Assembly: GCA_038212215.1 (NCBI GenBank) | Contig: JBBQUT010000038.1 | Coordinates: 1-41,846, forward strand | Direction: 5' to 3' | Source: JALZAI01 sp038212215 | GTDB lineage: Bacteria > Actinomycetota > Actinomycetes > Mycobacteriales > Jatrophihabitantaceae | DNA length: 41,846 bases | Shown here: piece after piece, positions 23,816-32,064 of the stretch | How the letters are laid out: every line of letters starts with the position of its first letter | How positions within the stretch are numbered: the stretch's first letter is position 1 | The notes under the pieces: generated by a model | The model's database searches: none | What the model was told of the DNA's origin: nothing | Seen by the model: the letters and a program-made list of their open reading frames with translations, nothing else | Made by a program: the position numbers and the translations under genes

Positions 23816-24436
23816 TCAGCCGCTGTTGACAACCTTCGCGTGCAGCGCGTCGGCGATCTCGTCCGGGCTTCGCCTGTCCCACCCATGGAACGACGAATAG
23901 TCGCCGGCGTTCCACGCCTCGCGCAGACCTGGTGTGCTCAAGTCCCAGTCCGGACGCACCTCTCGATACGCCGCACGCAGGTCGCGCCACAGCTCGTCCA
24001 ACGAGGGGCGACCCCAGAACCAGTAGCCGTTGTAGATGCTGTGGATCGTCAAGCCCGGCTTGAGCACCAGGGTGTGCGGGATCATCGGGTCGTGTTCAAC
24101 GTCCGTGTACTCCTGGATGTCGAGGTCCTTCTGCACGGTGCGTACCGGGTCCGAAAGGAACGGCCACTGCGCACCCACGGACGCGCGGAACTCCTGCAGC
24201 GTGTGATGATCGTCGGTCGAAATCGTAACCAGCCGGGTATAGGCGACGCCGAGCTTGGCCTGGAACTGCGCCAGATCCAGGTGCTGCTGATGCTCCTTCG
24301 GGCAGTAATGGCCGCGCGCCAGGGTGAGGACAAGCAGCTCGTCGCCCTGCAACTCGCTAAGGGTGCGCATCGTATCGGTGTGATCGGGCAGCGCATAGTC
24401 GGGAAAGACGCCGCCGGGGATGATGTCGGACCGCAT
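23816..24436 (-). CDS. redoxin (peroxiredoxin/AhpC-TSA-like) protein
   Basis: This 206-residue thioredoxin-fold protein starts VFPDYALPDHTDTMRTLSEL. LVLTLARGHYCPKEHQ follows, where Cys45 is the likely peroxidatic residue. The order and the later FRASVGAQWPFLSDP are those of the AhpC/TSA redoxin superfamily. The usual TxxC is here GHYC. It should reduce peroxides or another oxidised compound in the cytosol. The ATG at 24436 follows AGGCGG. In-frame starts up to 24697 would add unrelated sequence. A CCAGGGAG box lies 73-89 bases upstream. Confidence 0.85.
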   Translation of the reverse strand: MRSDIIPGGVFPDYALPDHTDTMRTLSELQGDELLVLTLARGHYCPKEHQQHLDLAQFQAKLGVAYTRLVTISTDDHHTLQEFRASVGAQWPFLSDPVRTVQKDLDIQEYTDVEHDPMIPHTLVLKPGLTIHSIYNGYWFWGRPSLDELWRDLRAAYREVRPDWDLSTPGLREAWNAGDYSSFHGWDRRSPDEIADALHAKVVNSG

Positions 24437-24508
24437 GTCGTGACCGCCTGCCTGTAGTGGGTGGGTCTTCGATGCGTCCAACGTCCCCCTCCGCAGCGCC
24501 AGCCCGCG

Positions 24509-24525
24509 CCAGGGAGATCCCCTGG
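24509..24525. promoter_or_regulatory. operator-like palindrome upstream of the redoxin gene
   Basis: CCAGGGAGATCCCCTGG differs from the box at 28244-28260 at two of 17 positions and is itself a near-palindrome. It lies 73-89 bases before the redoxin ATG, in a gene-free gap. Confidence 0.55.
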
Positions 24526-24653
24526 CCGAGGCACTGGCTGCCCGGGTCTGCTGTCCAGGGCATAGCACTGGCGGATCACGGGTTGAACAGCGAGCGGGGA
24601 AGCACGGACGACCGCGGAAGAGGTCTTCATGCATTGCGCCGACGATGATGACG

Positions 24654-24920
24654 CGCCTCGCGAAGGGTCGGCGATGATCTATCGGATTGCCTTCCATCTG
24701 ACCCGCAATCGCGCGGGCGCCGGGTCGTCGGCTACCTCTCCGGCTACTCGCCGGAAGGGGTTCTTTCGAGGGCTGTGATCCTGTGTGACGTCGAGGGTCT
24801 GCCGCGGCACGAGGTTGCCGGGATCCTGGGCGTCAAAGTGGTCACTGTCGGCACCCGCGTCCATCGAGGTCGGACGCAGCCGCGGACGGCGTTGGCGCAC
24901 CGGGTACCGCGCAGCGCCAC
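24654..24920 (+). pseudogene. ECF sigma-factor remnant
   Basis: A scrap of region 2 (MIYRIAFHLTRNRA) is followed, after a large deletion, by most of region 4 (RAVILCDVEGLPRHEVAGIL and GTRVHRGRTQPRTALAHR). This is the DNA-binding part that recognises the -35 element in extracytoplasmic-function sigma factors. The two parts are in different frames and the linker is gone, so the factor is dead. Its promoters may still exist nearby. Confidence 0.7.
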
Positions 24921-25098
24921 CCCGAGCCGAGCACGGCTAGCGAGCGCGAGCGCTTGGTCGGGCGGACGGCGTCGACCGGCTGCGCGGGCACCACGACCGT
25001 CGGGGTCGGCGGGGCGCACAGCGCGCGCCGGGCGCTGCTTGAGAACGCGCGGCGCCCACGCCGGCGCAGCGGCGACGTCAATGTGGCGCCCACGTCCG

Positions 25099-25299
25099 TC
25101 AGCCGTCGAACGGGTCGCCGTAGCGAGTGATGAAGTCCTGGTCCGGCGTGGTCCAGGTCAGTGGCGCCGGCTGATCCCGGTGGCTGGCCTTGGACGTGCG
25201 TGACGGCGTCGGCCGAGCCGATCGGTGCTGGACACGTTTCGGATCGCGTTTCGCCGCGCCGCCGTCGCGCTTCTTGGAACGGAAGAACCATCGGGCCAT
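25099..25299 (-). CDS. very small basic protein, RSKK...YGDP family (copy 2)
   Basis: This 66-residue protein opens MARWFFRSKKRDGG, has an Arg/Ser/Thr/Pro-rich middle, and ends FITRYGDPFDG. The ATG at 25299 follows AAGGAG. It is the last gene of a leftward run: VOC fusion, disulfide oxidoreductase, SDR, then this. The matching gene at 12982 is likewise in a run headed by a VOC gene, which supports a shared role. No known family is recognised. Confidence 0.8.
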   Translation of the reverse strand: MARWFFRSKKRDGGAAKRDPKRVQHRSARPTPSRTSKASHRDQPAPLTWTTPDQDFITRYGDPFDG

Positions 25300-25346
25300 G
25301 ACGACTCCTTCTAAAGAGATGGCGACAGTGGCGTCGCCGGCAGTGG

Positions 25347-26114
25347 CTACCAGATCTGGTCGCCGGCGCGCACCAGAACCTCGTTTACCGCGACCCGTCG
25401 CGGTTTTGTGACGATGTAGGCGACGGCGTCGGCGACGTCGTCCGGTTGCAGGGCTTGGATGCCGTTCACCTGCTGGCGGACGGCATCACGAGTGTCGTCC
25501 CCGAGATGATTGACCAGTTCGGTGTCGACGGTGCCGGGCTCGACCACGCTCACGCGTACGCGTTCGGTGAGTAGCTCCTGGCGCAGTGACTCGGTGAATC
25601 CGTTGAGGCCGAACTTGGTGAGGTTGTAGACGCTGCTTCCCGGTCGCGCGACGCGGCCGGCAGTCGAGCCGATGTTGACGATGTCAGCCACGCGGCGTGG
25701 CGAGGTCACTGCGGCATCGATCAGATACGGCACCGCCGCGTGCGTGACGTGCAGCAGGGCCGCGATGTTGAGGGCGACCATCTGGTCCCACTCCTCGACC
25801 GTCGTGTGCAGCGCGGTGCCGAGCAGCATGACGCCAGCATTGTTGACCAGGATATCCAGCCGGCCAAGATGATCGAGAGTTTCCTGGACCGTCTCGGCAG
25901 CGCGTTCCGGATCAGTGATGTCGGCTTCGACCGCCAGCGTTTTCCCGCCCGTCGCGGCGATCTCGGACGCAAGCTGATCCAGCCCCTCTCGCCGCCTCGC
26001 CACGACCGCCACCGACGCGCCGTGCCGGGCGAGCTGGCGCGCTACCGCGGCGCCGATCCCACTGCTGGCGCCGGTGACCAGCGCCACCGCACCGGCCAAC
26101 GCATCGCCGGTCAA
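25347..26114 (-). CDS. short-chain dehydrogenase/reductase (canonical)
   Basis: This 255-residue classical SDR has the nucleotide-binding TGASSGIG (14-21), LVNNAG, and the active-site Tyr-x-x-x-Lys as SVYNLTKFG. It should oxidise or reduce an alcohol/carbonyl with NAD(P)H. Its ATG overlaps the TGA of the upstream oxidoreductase by ATGA, so the two are co-translated. Of the three intact SDRs in the window only this one keeps the full catalytic set. Confidence 0.92.
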   Translation of the reverse strand: MTGDALAGAVALVTGASSGIGAAVARQLARHGASVAVVARRREGLDQLASEIAATGGKTLAVEADITDPERAAETVQETLDHLGRLDILVNNAGVMLLGTALHTTVEEWDQMVALNIAALLHVTHAAVPYLIDAAVTSPRRVADIVNIGSTAGRVARPGSSVYNLTKFGLNGFTESLRQELLTERVRVSVVEPGTVDTELVNHLGDDTRDAVRQQVNGIQALQPDDVADAVAYIVTKPRRVAVNEVLVRAGDQIW

Positions 26115-27496
26115 GACGTACCGGACCCAGCGAGCGCGGCGGGCTCACCCTCGCGCCGGAGCCGGCGATCGAGATCGCGCAATGCCTGCAGGACGGCCTC
26201 GGAGAACGTCGGGAACGGCTGGATGACGTCGAGCAACACCGGCAGCGGCACCCGCGCATGTATCGCAAGGGTCACCTGCTGCAACCATTCGCCGGCCTCG
26301 GGCCCGACCGCGTAGGCGCCGGTGAGCACCTCGCCGTCGGAGACCAGCGTCAGGAAGCCCGGCTGGCTGTCGTACCCGCGCATGTAGGTCGCCGTGCGCG
26401 GGACGCCGGACAGCGCAACGGTGCTCGCGAACGGCCCGTCCGTCGATCCGACCGACGCCGCCTGCGGGTAGCAGTACACGACTCGCGGGACCGCGTCGTA
26501 ATGCGCGATGCGCGGCCGGCCGAGAATGTTGTCGGCCACGACACGCCCCTGGTACTCGCCGACATGGGTGAGCTGCCACAAACCAGTGACGTCCCCGATC
26601 GCCCATAGTCCAGCGCCGATCGAAAGGCGGTCGTCGACGGCGAGCCCGTGCGGGTTGGCTTCGACCCCCACCGTCTCCAGCCCGATGCCGGCCACCCTGG
26701 GCCGTCGACCGGCTGCGACCAGCAGCCGGTCACCGCGAGCCTGCGCGCCGCCAGCGAGTTCGACGACATAGTCGCCTTCCTCGAGGAAGATCCGTTCGGC
26801 CCGCGCGCCGGTAAGGACCTGCACACCGTCGGCGGCCAGTGATATCGCGATAGCCTCCCCGATCGCCCGGGGCTCACGCGGCATGACACGGTCCGCACCC
26901 TCGACGAGTACGACCGTCGAACCCATCCGGGCGAGCGCCTGGCTCATCTCGACCCCGGTGGCGCCGCCCCCGAGCACCACCAGCCGCCGCGGAACGTCGG
27001 TGAGACCGGTGACGTGGCGGTTCGTCCACACGCCGGGCAATCCGACGAGCCCGGGTACCGGTGGGATGATCGGGTCCGCGCCGGTCGCGATCACGACATG
27101 TTCGGCGGTATAGGTGGCCTCGTCGACCGCGACGACGTGCGGACCCTCCAGCCGGCCGGTGCCGCGCAGCACGTCGATGCCGGCGTCCTTGGCCCACTTG
27201 GCCTGCTCCGCGTCGTCGTAATCGGACACCATGAAGTCCCGCCAGGCCAGCGCCGCCCCGGTGTCCAGCGCACCGGTGACGGCCTCCCGCGCCCCGGGCA
27301 CGTCACGGGCGACCGCGACCGCTTCGCCCGGACGAAGCAGTGTCTTGGACGGGATGCACGCCCAGTACGAACACTCGCCGCCGAGCAGTTCACGCTCGAC
27401 GACTGCGATGCGCAAACCACCGCCGGCCAGCGCCGCGGCGCAGTGCTCACCCGGCGCGCCCGCGCCGAGCACGATGACGTCGTAGTCGTAGGTCAC
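26111..27496 (-). CDS. FAD disulfide oxidoreductase (mercuric-reductase/lipoamide-dehydrogenase-like)
   Basis: This 461-residue class I pyridine-nucleotide disulfide oxidoreductase has FAD-binding GAGAPGEHCA (11-20), the redox pair Cys42/Cys47 in GGECSYWACIPSK, an NAD(P)H site (VVLGGGATGVEMSQ) and a C-terminal dimerisation domain. In that domain the usual HPTxxE is FPTFSE: the catalytic His is replaced by Phe. Some homologs lacking that His act as quinone or flavin-type reductases rather than on disulfides. It is not a classic MerA because the N-terminal HMA domain and the C-terminal vicinal Cys pair are absent. It is coupled with the SDR downstream and follows the VOC fusion by 61 bases. Confidence 0.92.
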   Translation of the reverse strand: MTYDYDVIVLGAGAPGEHCAAALAGGGLRIAVVERELLGGECSYWACIPSKTLLRPGEAVAVARDVPGAREAVTGALDTGAALAWRDFMVSDYDDAEQAKWAKDAGIDVLRGTGRLEGPHVVAVDEATYTAEHVVIATGADPIIPPVPGLVGLPGVWTNRHVTGLTDVPRRLVVLGGGATGVEMSQALARMGSTVVLVEGADRVMPREPRAIGEAIAISLAADGVQVLTGARAERIFLEEGDYVVELAGGAQARGDRLLVAAGRRPRVAGIGLETVGVEANPHGLAVDDRLSIGAGLWAIGDVTGLWQLTHVGEYQGRVVADNILGRPRIAHYDAVPRVVYCYPQAASVGSTDGPFASTVALSGVPRTATYMRGYDSQPGFLTLVSDGEVLTGAYAVGPEAGEWLQQVTLAIHARVPLPVLLDVIQPFPTFSEAVLQALRDLDRRLRREGEPAALAGSGTS

Positions 27497-27557
27497 GAGT
27501 CCTCCTTCGTCGGCCTCGTTCGGGTTGCTGTGCCTATTGGTTCGCTCGCAAGCTCGC

Positions 27558-28175
27558 TCACACCGGCAACTCGCTCCCGGACTGCTCGCGCACCACGTAG
27601 TCGGCGTACCAGTCGGGCCAGTTCGCGTCCTCCGCCCCGGTGCGGACTTCGTGCTCGCCGTGGGCGGCGGCCGCGCGGCGCAGCGCGCCGGCCAGATCGG
27701 CTGCAGACGAGAAGCTGGTCGCCGCCGGATCGATGCGCCCGGGCAGCCTGGTCGTGATCTCCTGAAGGACCCAGCCGTTGCCGTCCGGGTCGCTGAATGA
27801 CAGGAACGAGCCGTAGCTGTGCCGGTCCGGGTCCGGGCCCTGCACGCGCGCCGCGGTCCCGGCGTGATGGAACACCCCGCCGGCGTCGTGGAACACCTCG
27901 CTCACGTCAACGCCCGCGCGCGCCAGCGTCCCGTGCGCCGCCTCGATGTCACCGACAATCAGGTGCAGGCCCTGCGCCGAACCCGGATCCTGATCGGTGA
28001 CACCGTCGCCGAAGATGATCGACGCCGGCGAACCAGGCGGGGTCATCTGAACCAGGCGGAAGGTCTCGTCCGCGGTGAACTCGGCGTCCAGACGCCACCC
28101 CAGCGCCTTGTAGAACTCCTTGGACTTCTCCATATCCGAGACCGGAACCACGACGACCTCGAGCTTCATGTCCAT
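27558..28175 (-). CDS. VOC protein fused to a WDWYA domain
   Basis: This 205-residue protein has a VOC domain (about 1-145; MKLEVVVVPVSDMEKSKEFY, GSPASIIFG, FSDPDGNGWVLQE) almost identical in plan to that at 12244. It is followed by an extra 60 residues (LAGALRRAAAAHGEHEV... NWPDWYADYVV), which in copy 1 is a separate gene. The ATG at 28175 follows GAGGAG. It is the first gene leftward from the divergent promoter with two palindromes. The metal ligand and substrate are unknown. Confidence 0.9.
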   Translation of the reverse strand: MDMKLEVVVVPVSDMEKSKEFYKALGWRLDAEFTADETFRLVQMTPPGSPASIIFGDGVTDQDPGSAQGLHLIVGDIEAAHGTLARAGVDVSEVFHDAGGVFHHAGTAARVQGPDPDRHSYGSFLSFSDPDGNGWVLQEITTRLPGRIDPAATSFSSAADLAGALRRAAAAHGEHEVRTGAEDANWPDWYADYVVREQSGSELPV

Positions 28176-28243
28176 GATCTGCGCTCCTCACGCTGTGACC
28201 GATGCCAACGCGTCCACAGTTGCGGGTGTCGCCTGCCGTCGAG

Positions 28244-28285
28244 CCAGGGAGACTCCCTGGTCCGCCCACCAGGGAGTCTCCCTGG
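28244..28285. promoter_or_regulatory. two palindromic operators in the divergent promoter
   Basis: CCAGGGAGACTCCCTGG (28244-28260) and CCAGGGAGTCTCCCTGG (28269-28285) are palindromes with 8-bp arms around a single centre base. The second extends to 9-bp arms. Their centres are 25 bp apart. They lie 69 bases from the VOC fusion start on one side and 66 bases from the double isomerase start on the other. This fits a dimeric regulator controlling both directions. Confidence 0.78.
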
Positions 28286-28350
28286 TGCGAAGGCTGCCCG
28301 TCCGGACGGATGGTTGCCGTCGACATCGAGCGCCGACCGTGGAGGTCCCC

Positions 28351-28962
28351 ATGGAATACCTCGTCACGATGACCACCCGGGCGCCGCACGAGGTCGCCGA
28401 ACGCGATGTCGCGGAGGTCCGCGAGCGCGAAGCCGCCCACACCGGCGAACTCGCACGCGCAGGACGGCTACTTCGACTGTGGCGACCGCCCTTGGAGCCA
28501 GGCGAGTGGCGCACGATCGGCCTGTTCGTCGCCGACGGACCGACCGACCTCGAGCGGACCCTTGCCTCGATGCCGCTGCGCATCTGGCGTACCGATGAGG
28601 TGACTCCTCTCCGCGCCCACCCCAACGACCCTGGCCGCGGCCGGGTCGCTCTCGATTTGGCCAGCACCGAGTTCTTGACCACCTTCGGCGTCACTGTGCC
28701 GCCGGGAACGAGTCCGGACGCCGTCGCCACGATGACGACGCGCGAGGCCGACCGGGCAGCTGAGCTGGTCGACGAAGCCAGCCCGCTGCGGCTCTGGACT
28801 CTTCCCGGTGACGGCCGCAACCTTGGCCATTGGCAGTCCCGGGACGCCGACCGGATGCAGGACATCCTGCGGTCACTTCCGATCGCCGACTGGCTGGCGG
28901 TGGACACCGTGCCGCTGACCCGGCACCCCAGCGACCCGGCGACCGCACTGGCGGCGATCTAG
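28351..28962 (+). CDS. protein with two muconolactone-isomerase-like domains (copy 2)
   Basis: This 203-residue paralog of the protein at 13189 has two MIase-like repeats: EYLVTMTTRAP...LRLWRPPLEP...LASMPLRIWRTDEVTPL, then FLTTFGVTVPPGT...LRLWTLPGDG...LPIADWLAVDTVPLTRHPSD. GGAGG precedes the ATG at 28351. An in-frame start at 28120 would run through the operators. It starts the rightward operon: MFS, SDR, NTF2-like, MOSC-ferredoxin remnant, SDR. Conserved Trp-containing LRLW motifs in both repeats point to a shared binding pocket. Confidence 0.9.
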   Translation: MEYLVTMTTRAPHEVAERDVAEVREREAAHTGELARAGRLLRLWRPPLEPGEWRTIGLFVADGPTDLERTLASMPLRIWRTDEVTPLRAHPNDPGRGRVALDLASTEFLTTFGVTVPPGTSPDAVATMTTREADRAAELVDEASPLRLWTLPGDGRNLGHWQSRDADRMQDILRSLPIADWLAVDTVPLTRHPSDPATALAAI

Positions 28963-30465
28963 ATGGCCACCGAGTCGTTGTCCGGTGTGAGTGCCGGCCG
29001 CACGGACGACGGCTTGTTTCCGCTGCGCAGCGCCATGGGTGGCGTCGTGGTCGCGGCCACCGTCCTCGCCTCGACGGTTGGCTTCGTCGACGCGTACATG
29101 ATCAATGTCGCGATCCCCGCAATCGGCCACGACTTGTCCGCCGGCGTGACGGAACTGCAATGGGTGCTGATCGGTTACCTGGTGACGGTTGCCGCGCTGC
29201 TGTTGCTCGCCGGCGCGCTGGCCGACCATTTCGGACGGCGACGGACCCTCATCGCGGGCCTGCTCGTGATGCTGGTCGCGTCGCTGTGCTGCGCCGCCGC
29301 ACCGACAGTCGGAACGCTCATCGCCGCGCGGTTGATTCAGGGCGCCGGCGCCGCACTGGTCGTGCCGAGCAGTCTTGCGCTGCTGAACGGCACGCTGCGT
29401 GCGGAGGATCGAGCGCGTGGCATCGGGGTCTGGGCCGGCGTGTCGACGCTCGGCACCACGCTAGGCCCTTACGGCGGTGGCTGGCTCGTCGACCACGCGT
29501 CGTGGCGCTACGTGTTCCTGCTGAATCTGCCGCTCATCGCAGCGGCCTGTTGGGCACTGCGTGCTGTCCCGGAGGTCAACCGCACGCCGCGGCCGCTGTC
29601 GCTCGACCTCGCCGGTGGGCTGCTCGCCGTCCTCGGACTCGGCGGCGTCATCTACGCGCTCACCGAAGGTCCGACGTCCGGGTGGCTCAGCGCGGCGGTA
29701 CTGACCTCCGCAGCGGCCGGCATCGTCTGTCTGATCGCCCTCGTCCCGGTCGAGAAGCGGCGGCCCGCGCCGATGCTGCGGACGTCGCTGTTCTTGTCGC
29801 GTCAATTCGACGCCATCAATGCCGCGACCGTGCTGTTCTACGGTGCGCTCGCCGCCGCCGGCTACCTGGTCGTGCTGCAGTGCGAGCTGCGGCTCGGCTA
29901 CAGTGCCACCGCCGCCGGAGCCGCCCTCATCCCTGAGTCGGCCGTCTTCCTAATCGTCTCTCCCCTCGTCGGCGGGCTCACCGCGCGGTTCGGGACGCGG
30001 CTGCCGATGGCCGCCGGAATCGTCATCGTGGCCGCCGGATTCGCCTGGCTGTCGACGGCGCAGCCCGGCGACACGTATGTCGAGGCGATCCTGCCCGGCG
30101 CCCTGCTGTGGGGGTTGGGAATCGGGCTGACGGTCGCGCCGCTCACAGCCGGTGTGCTCGCTGCTGTCGACGACGCCGACCTTGGTGAGGCGTCGGCGAT
30201 CAACGACGCCGCCTCGCGGGTTGGTGGCGTCATCCTGATTGCGCTCGTCCCCGCACTGCTCGCCACGGGCGGCTCCGGTGGCCTGGCACAGTCGCTCGCG
30301 AGCGGCTATCAAAGCGCGATGTTAGTGATGGCGGCACTGAGCGTCGTCGCCGCGGTCATCACAGTCCTGTTCGTCTCGCGCAACGACAAGCCGATTTCCC
30401 AGCTGCCGGCAGCCGCGCCTCGGGTGCACGGCTGCGCGGTACCGGAACCGGCCTGGACCGTTTGA
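28963..30465 (+). CDS. MFS exporter, DHA2 (14-helix) family
   Basis: This 500-residue membrane protein has about fourteen hydrophobic segments. It has the MFS motif A-like ADHFGRRRTLIAG between helices 2 and 3, and the DHA2 features VGFVDAYMINVAIPAIGHDL and GPYGGGWLVDHASWRYVFLL (motif C region). DHA2 pumps export drugs or metabolites in exchange for protons. The ATG comes directly after the previous stop (TAG-ATG), so it is co-transcribed with the double isomerase gene. It probably exports a toxic compound related to the genes around it. Confidence 0.93.
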   Translation: MATESLSGVSAGRTDDGLFPLRSAMGGVVVAATVLASTVGFVDAYMINVAIPAIGHDLSAGVTELQWVLIGYLVTVAALLLLAGALADHFGRRRTLIAGLLVMLVASLCCAAAPTVGTLIAARLIQGAGAALVVPSSLALLNGTLRAEDRARGIGVWAGVSTLGTTLGPYGGGWLVDHASWRYVFLLNLPLIAAACWALRAVPEVNRTPRPLSLDLAGGLLAVLGLGGVIYALTEGPTSGWLSAAVLTSAAAGIVCLIALVPVEKRRPAPMLRTSLFLSRQFDAINAATVLFYGALAAAGYLVVLQCELRLGYSATAAGAALIPESAVFLIVSPLVGGLTARFGTRLPMAAGIVIVAAGFAWLSTAQPGDTYVEAILPGALLWGLGIGLTVAPLTAGVLAAVDDADLGEASAINDAASRVGGVILIALVPALLATGGSGGLAQSLASGYQSAMLVMAALSVVAAVITVLFVSRNDKPISQLPAAAPRVHGCAVPEPAWTV

Positions 30466-30488
30466 TCGAGCCTCGAGAAGGAGAAGAA

Positions 30489-31262
30489 ATGGATGAAACG
30501 ATGACCGCCACCGCGACGGTCAACGCAGCGCCGCCCGTCGGTGCCCTCGCCGGTCACACGGTCGTGGTGATCGGTGGCAGCTCCGGCATCGGTCTGGAGA
30601 CCGCGCATCAGGCCCGCTCGGCCGGAGCCGAGTTGATTCTCACCGGGCGCGATCCTGAGCGTCTCCAGCAAGCCGGCAAAGAGGTCGGCGCACTGGGCAC
30701 GGCGAGCCTCGACCTCGACGACGCGGATGGGCTCGAGCGGTTCTTCACCGGCCTGCCGGCGCCTATCGATCACGTGCTGGTGAGCGGCGGCGGCCCGTCG
30801 TACGCCCCGATCGCCGAGATCGACTTCGACGATGCACTGCGCGTTCTCGACGAGCACCTGCTCGGCTCGCTCCGGATCGCACGAACCTGCGCCACGCTGG
30901 TCCGGTCCGGGGGCTCGCTGACATTCATCACCGGGACGCACGCCCGCCGACCCGGCGTCGGATTGAGCATCGCTGCGATCGCGGCCGCGGCGCTGCCCGC
31001 CATCGCAGCGAACGCGGCCATCGAACTCGCGCCCGTCCGGGTGAACACGATCGCGGCGGGATTCGTCGACACACCGCTGTCCGCGCGGATCCTCGGGGCC
31101 GACCTGGACACGCGGCGCGCACAGCTTCGCGCCACCCTGCCTATACGGCGCGTCGTCGGACCCGCCGACGTCGCCGCGCTCGCCATACACCTGATGACCA
31201 ACACCGCCCTGACCGGCGCGACGTTCGACGTCGACGGCGGTCAACAACTCATCCCCGACTAG
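30489..31262 (+). CDS. SDR-fold protein lacking the catalytic Tyr/Lys
   Basis: This 257-residue protein has a clear Rossmann nucleotide site (VVIGGSSGIGLE), LVSGGG in place of NNAG, and a normal C-terminus (VNTIAAGFVDTPLSARIL, GATFDVDGGQQL). Where Tyr-x-x-x-Lys should be, it reads LSIAAIAAAALPAIAANAA, with neither residue. It may bind a nucleotide without classical SDR catalysis. AAGGAGA lies before the ATG at 30489; an in-frame TTG at 30462 is unlikely. A scrap of the same gene is at 14410-14583. It follows the MFS gene after 23 bases. Confidence 0.88.
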   Translation: MDETMTATATVNAAPPVGALAGHTVVVIGGSSGIGLETAHQARSAGAELILTGRDPERLQQAGKEVGALGTASLDLDDADGLERFFTGLPAPIDHVLVSGGGPSYAPIAEIDFDDALRVLDEHLLGSLRIARTCATLVRSGGSLTFITGTHARRPGVGLSIAAIAAAALPAIAANAAIELAPVRVNTIAAGFVDTPLSARILGADLDTRRAQLRATLPIRRVVGPADVAALAIHLMTNTALTGATFDVDGGQQLIPD

Positions 31263-31280
31263 CAGCTGGACGGCGACGCG

Positions 31281-31685
31281 ATGAATCCTGACATCCGGAC
31301 CAGGGGCGCGATCGAGGACCACTGGCGGGCATCGGAGTGCGGGGATGACGAAGCCGAGCACGCCATCTACGCCGTGGACGCGATCCTCGACTACCCGCAG
31401 TCGGGTGAACGTTTCCGGAGCCGCGCCACGATCTCCGCTCAGCGGGGCGGGCACCCGGCCAGCCGGCACTTCACCGTCCTGCGGATCGTCGGCAGTGCGG
31501 ATCTCTGGGTGAGCGAGTGCGTGATCACCTACGACGGCGTGCCCACGTACTCGGTCAGCGTTATGGAATTCGCCGACCACGCCGTGGCACACGAAACCCA
31601 GTACTTCGCGGACACCTTCCCCGCGCCGTCATCGCGGACCGCACTTGCCGAGCCGATGCCGGACCGGCCGATCGCCACGGGTTGA
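31281..31685 (+). CDS. NTF2/SnoaL-like small protein
   Basis: This 134-residue protein with IRTRGAIEDHWRASECGDDE, IYAVDAILDYPQSGERFR and a later ISAQRGGHPASRHFTVLRIV fits the cone-shaped alpha+beta fold of NTF2/SnoaL proteins, which bind small hydrophobic substrates and sometimes isomerise them. It is 18 bases after the SDR in the same operon. Its ribosome-binding site is weak. No specific reaction can be named. Confidence 0.75.
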   Translation: MNPDIRTRGAIEDHWRASECGDDEAEHAIYAVDAILDYPQSGERFRSRATISAQRGGHPASRHFTVLRIVGSADLWVSECVITYDGVPTYSVSVMEFADHAVAHETQYFADTFPAPSSRTALAEPMPDRPIATG

Positions 31686-31715
31686 TCGTCGGCCCCGAAG
31701 GGACGGATAGCCGTG

Positions 31716-32064
31716 ATGGCGACCTTGCTGTCGGTGAACGTCGGCTTGCCCAAGGACGTGTCCTGGCAGGGACGCACGGTGCACCGGGATCTGGAAACGC
31801 GCCGTCGAGGGGTCGCGCATGGTGCGCGGTCTCAACATCGACGGCGACACCTGCATCGCGCCGCTCCTGTCCGGCAACGTCACCTACTCCCCGGTCCCGT
31901 TGGAACTGTCAGCCCACGGCACAGTGCTGATCTGCTGCGCCCGCCCCAACACCGACATGGTCCTTGACATGCAACGCCGAGCTGCCGGTAGTCGCTCTGC
32001 GCCAGACGCCCGTGAGCCCGGCAGCGCCCTGCCGACCGCCGCCAAGCGCCGACAGGACAATTAA
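31716..32064 (+). pseudogene. MOSC-reductase-ferredoxin fusion, internally deleted
   Basis: The start reads MATLLSVNVGLPKDVSWQGR, matching the N-terminus of the intact fusion (VSTLLSVNVGHPRDIAWRGQ). After a frame change near 31810 come MVRGLNIDGDT and then directly the ferredoxin tail (SGNVTYSPVPLELSAHGTVL, ICCARPNTDMVLDM). About 500 residues including the FAD module and the three-Cys cluster loop are missing. The TAA overlaps the ATG of the next SDR. It is a third, non-functional copy. Confidence 0.82.

Noticed and set aside
26111..27496. calling the disulfide oxidoreductase mercuric reductase (merA)
   Set aside because: No HMA domain, no C-terminal Cys pair, no merR/merT nearby, and the catalytic His is replaced.
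30309..31592. 427-residue minus-strand frame
   Set aside because: It is antisense to the SDR and NTF2-like genes. Composition is typical of a complement frame.
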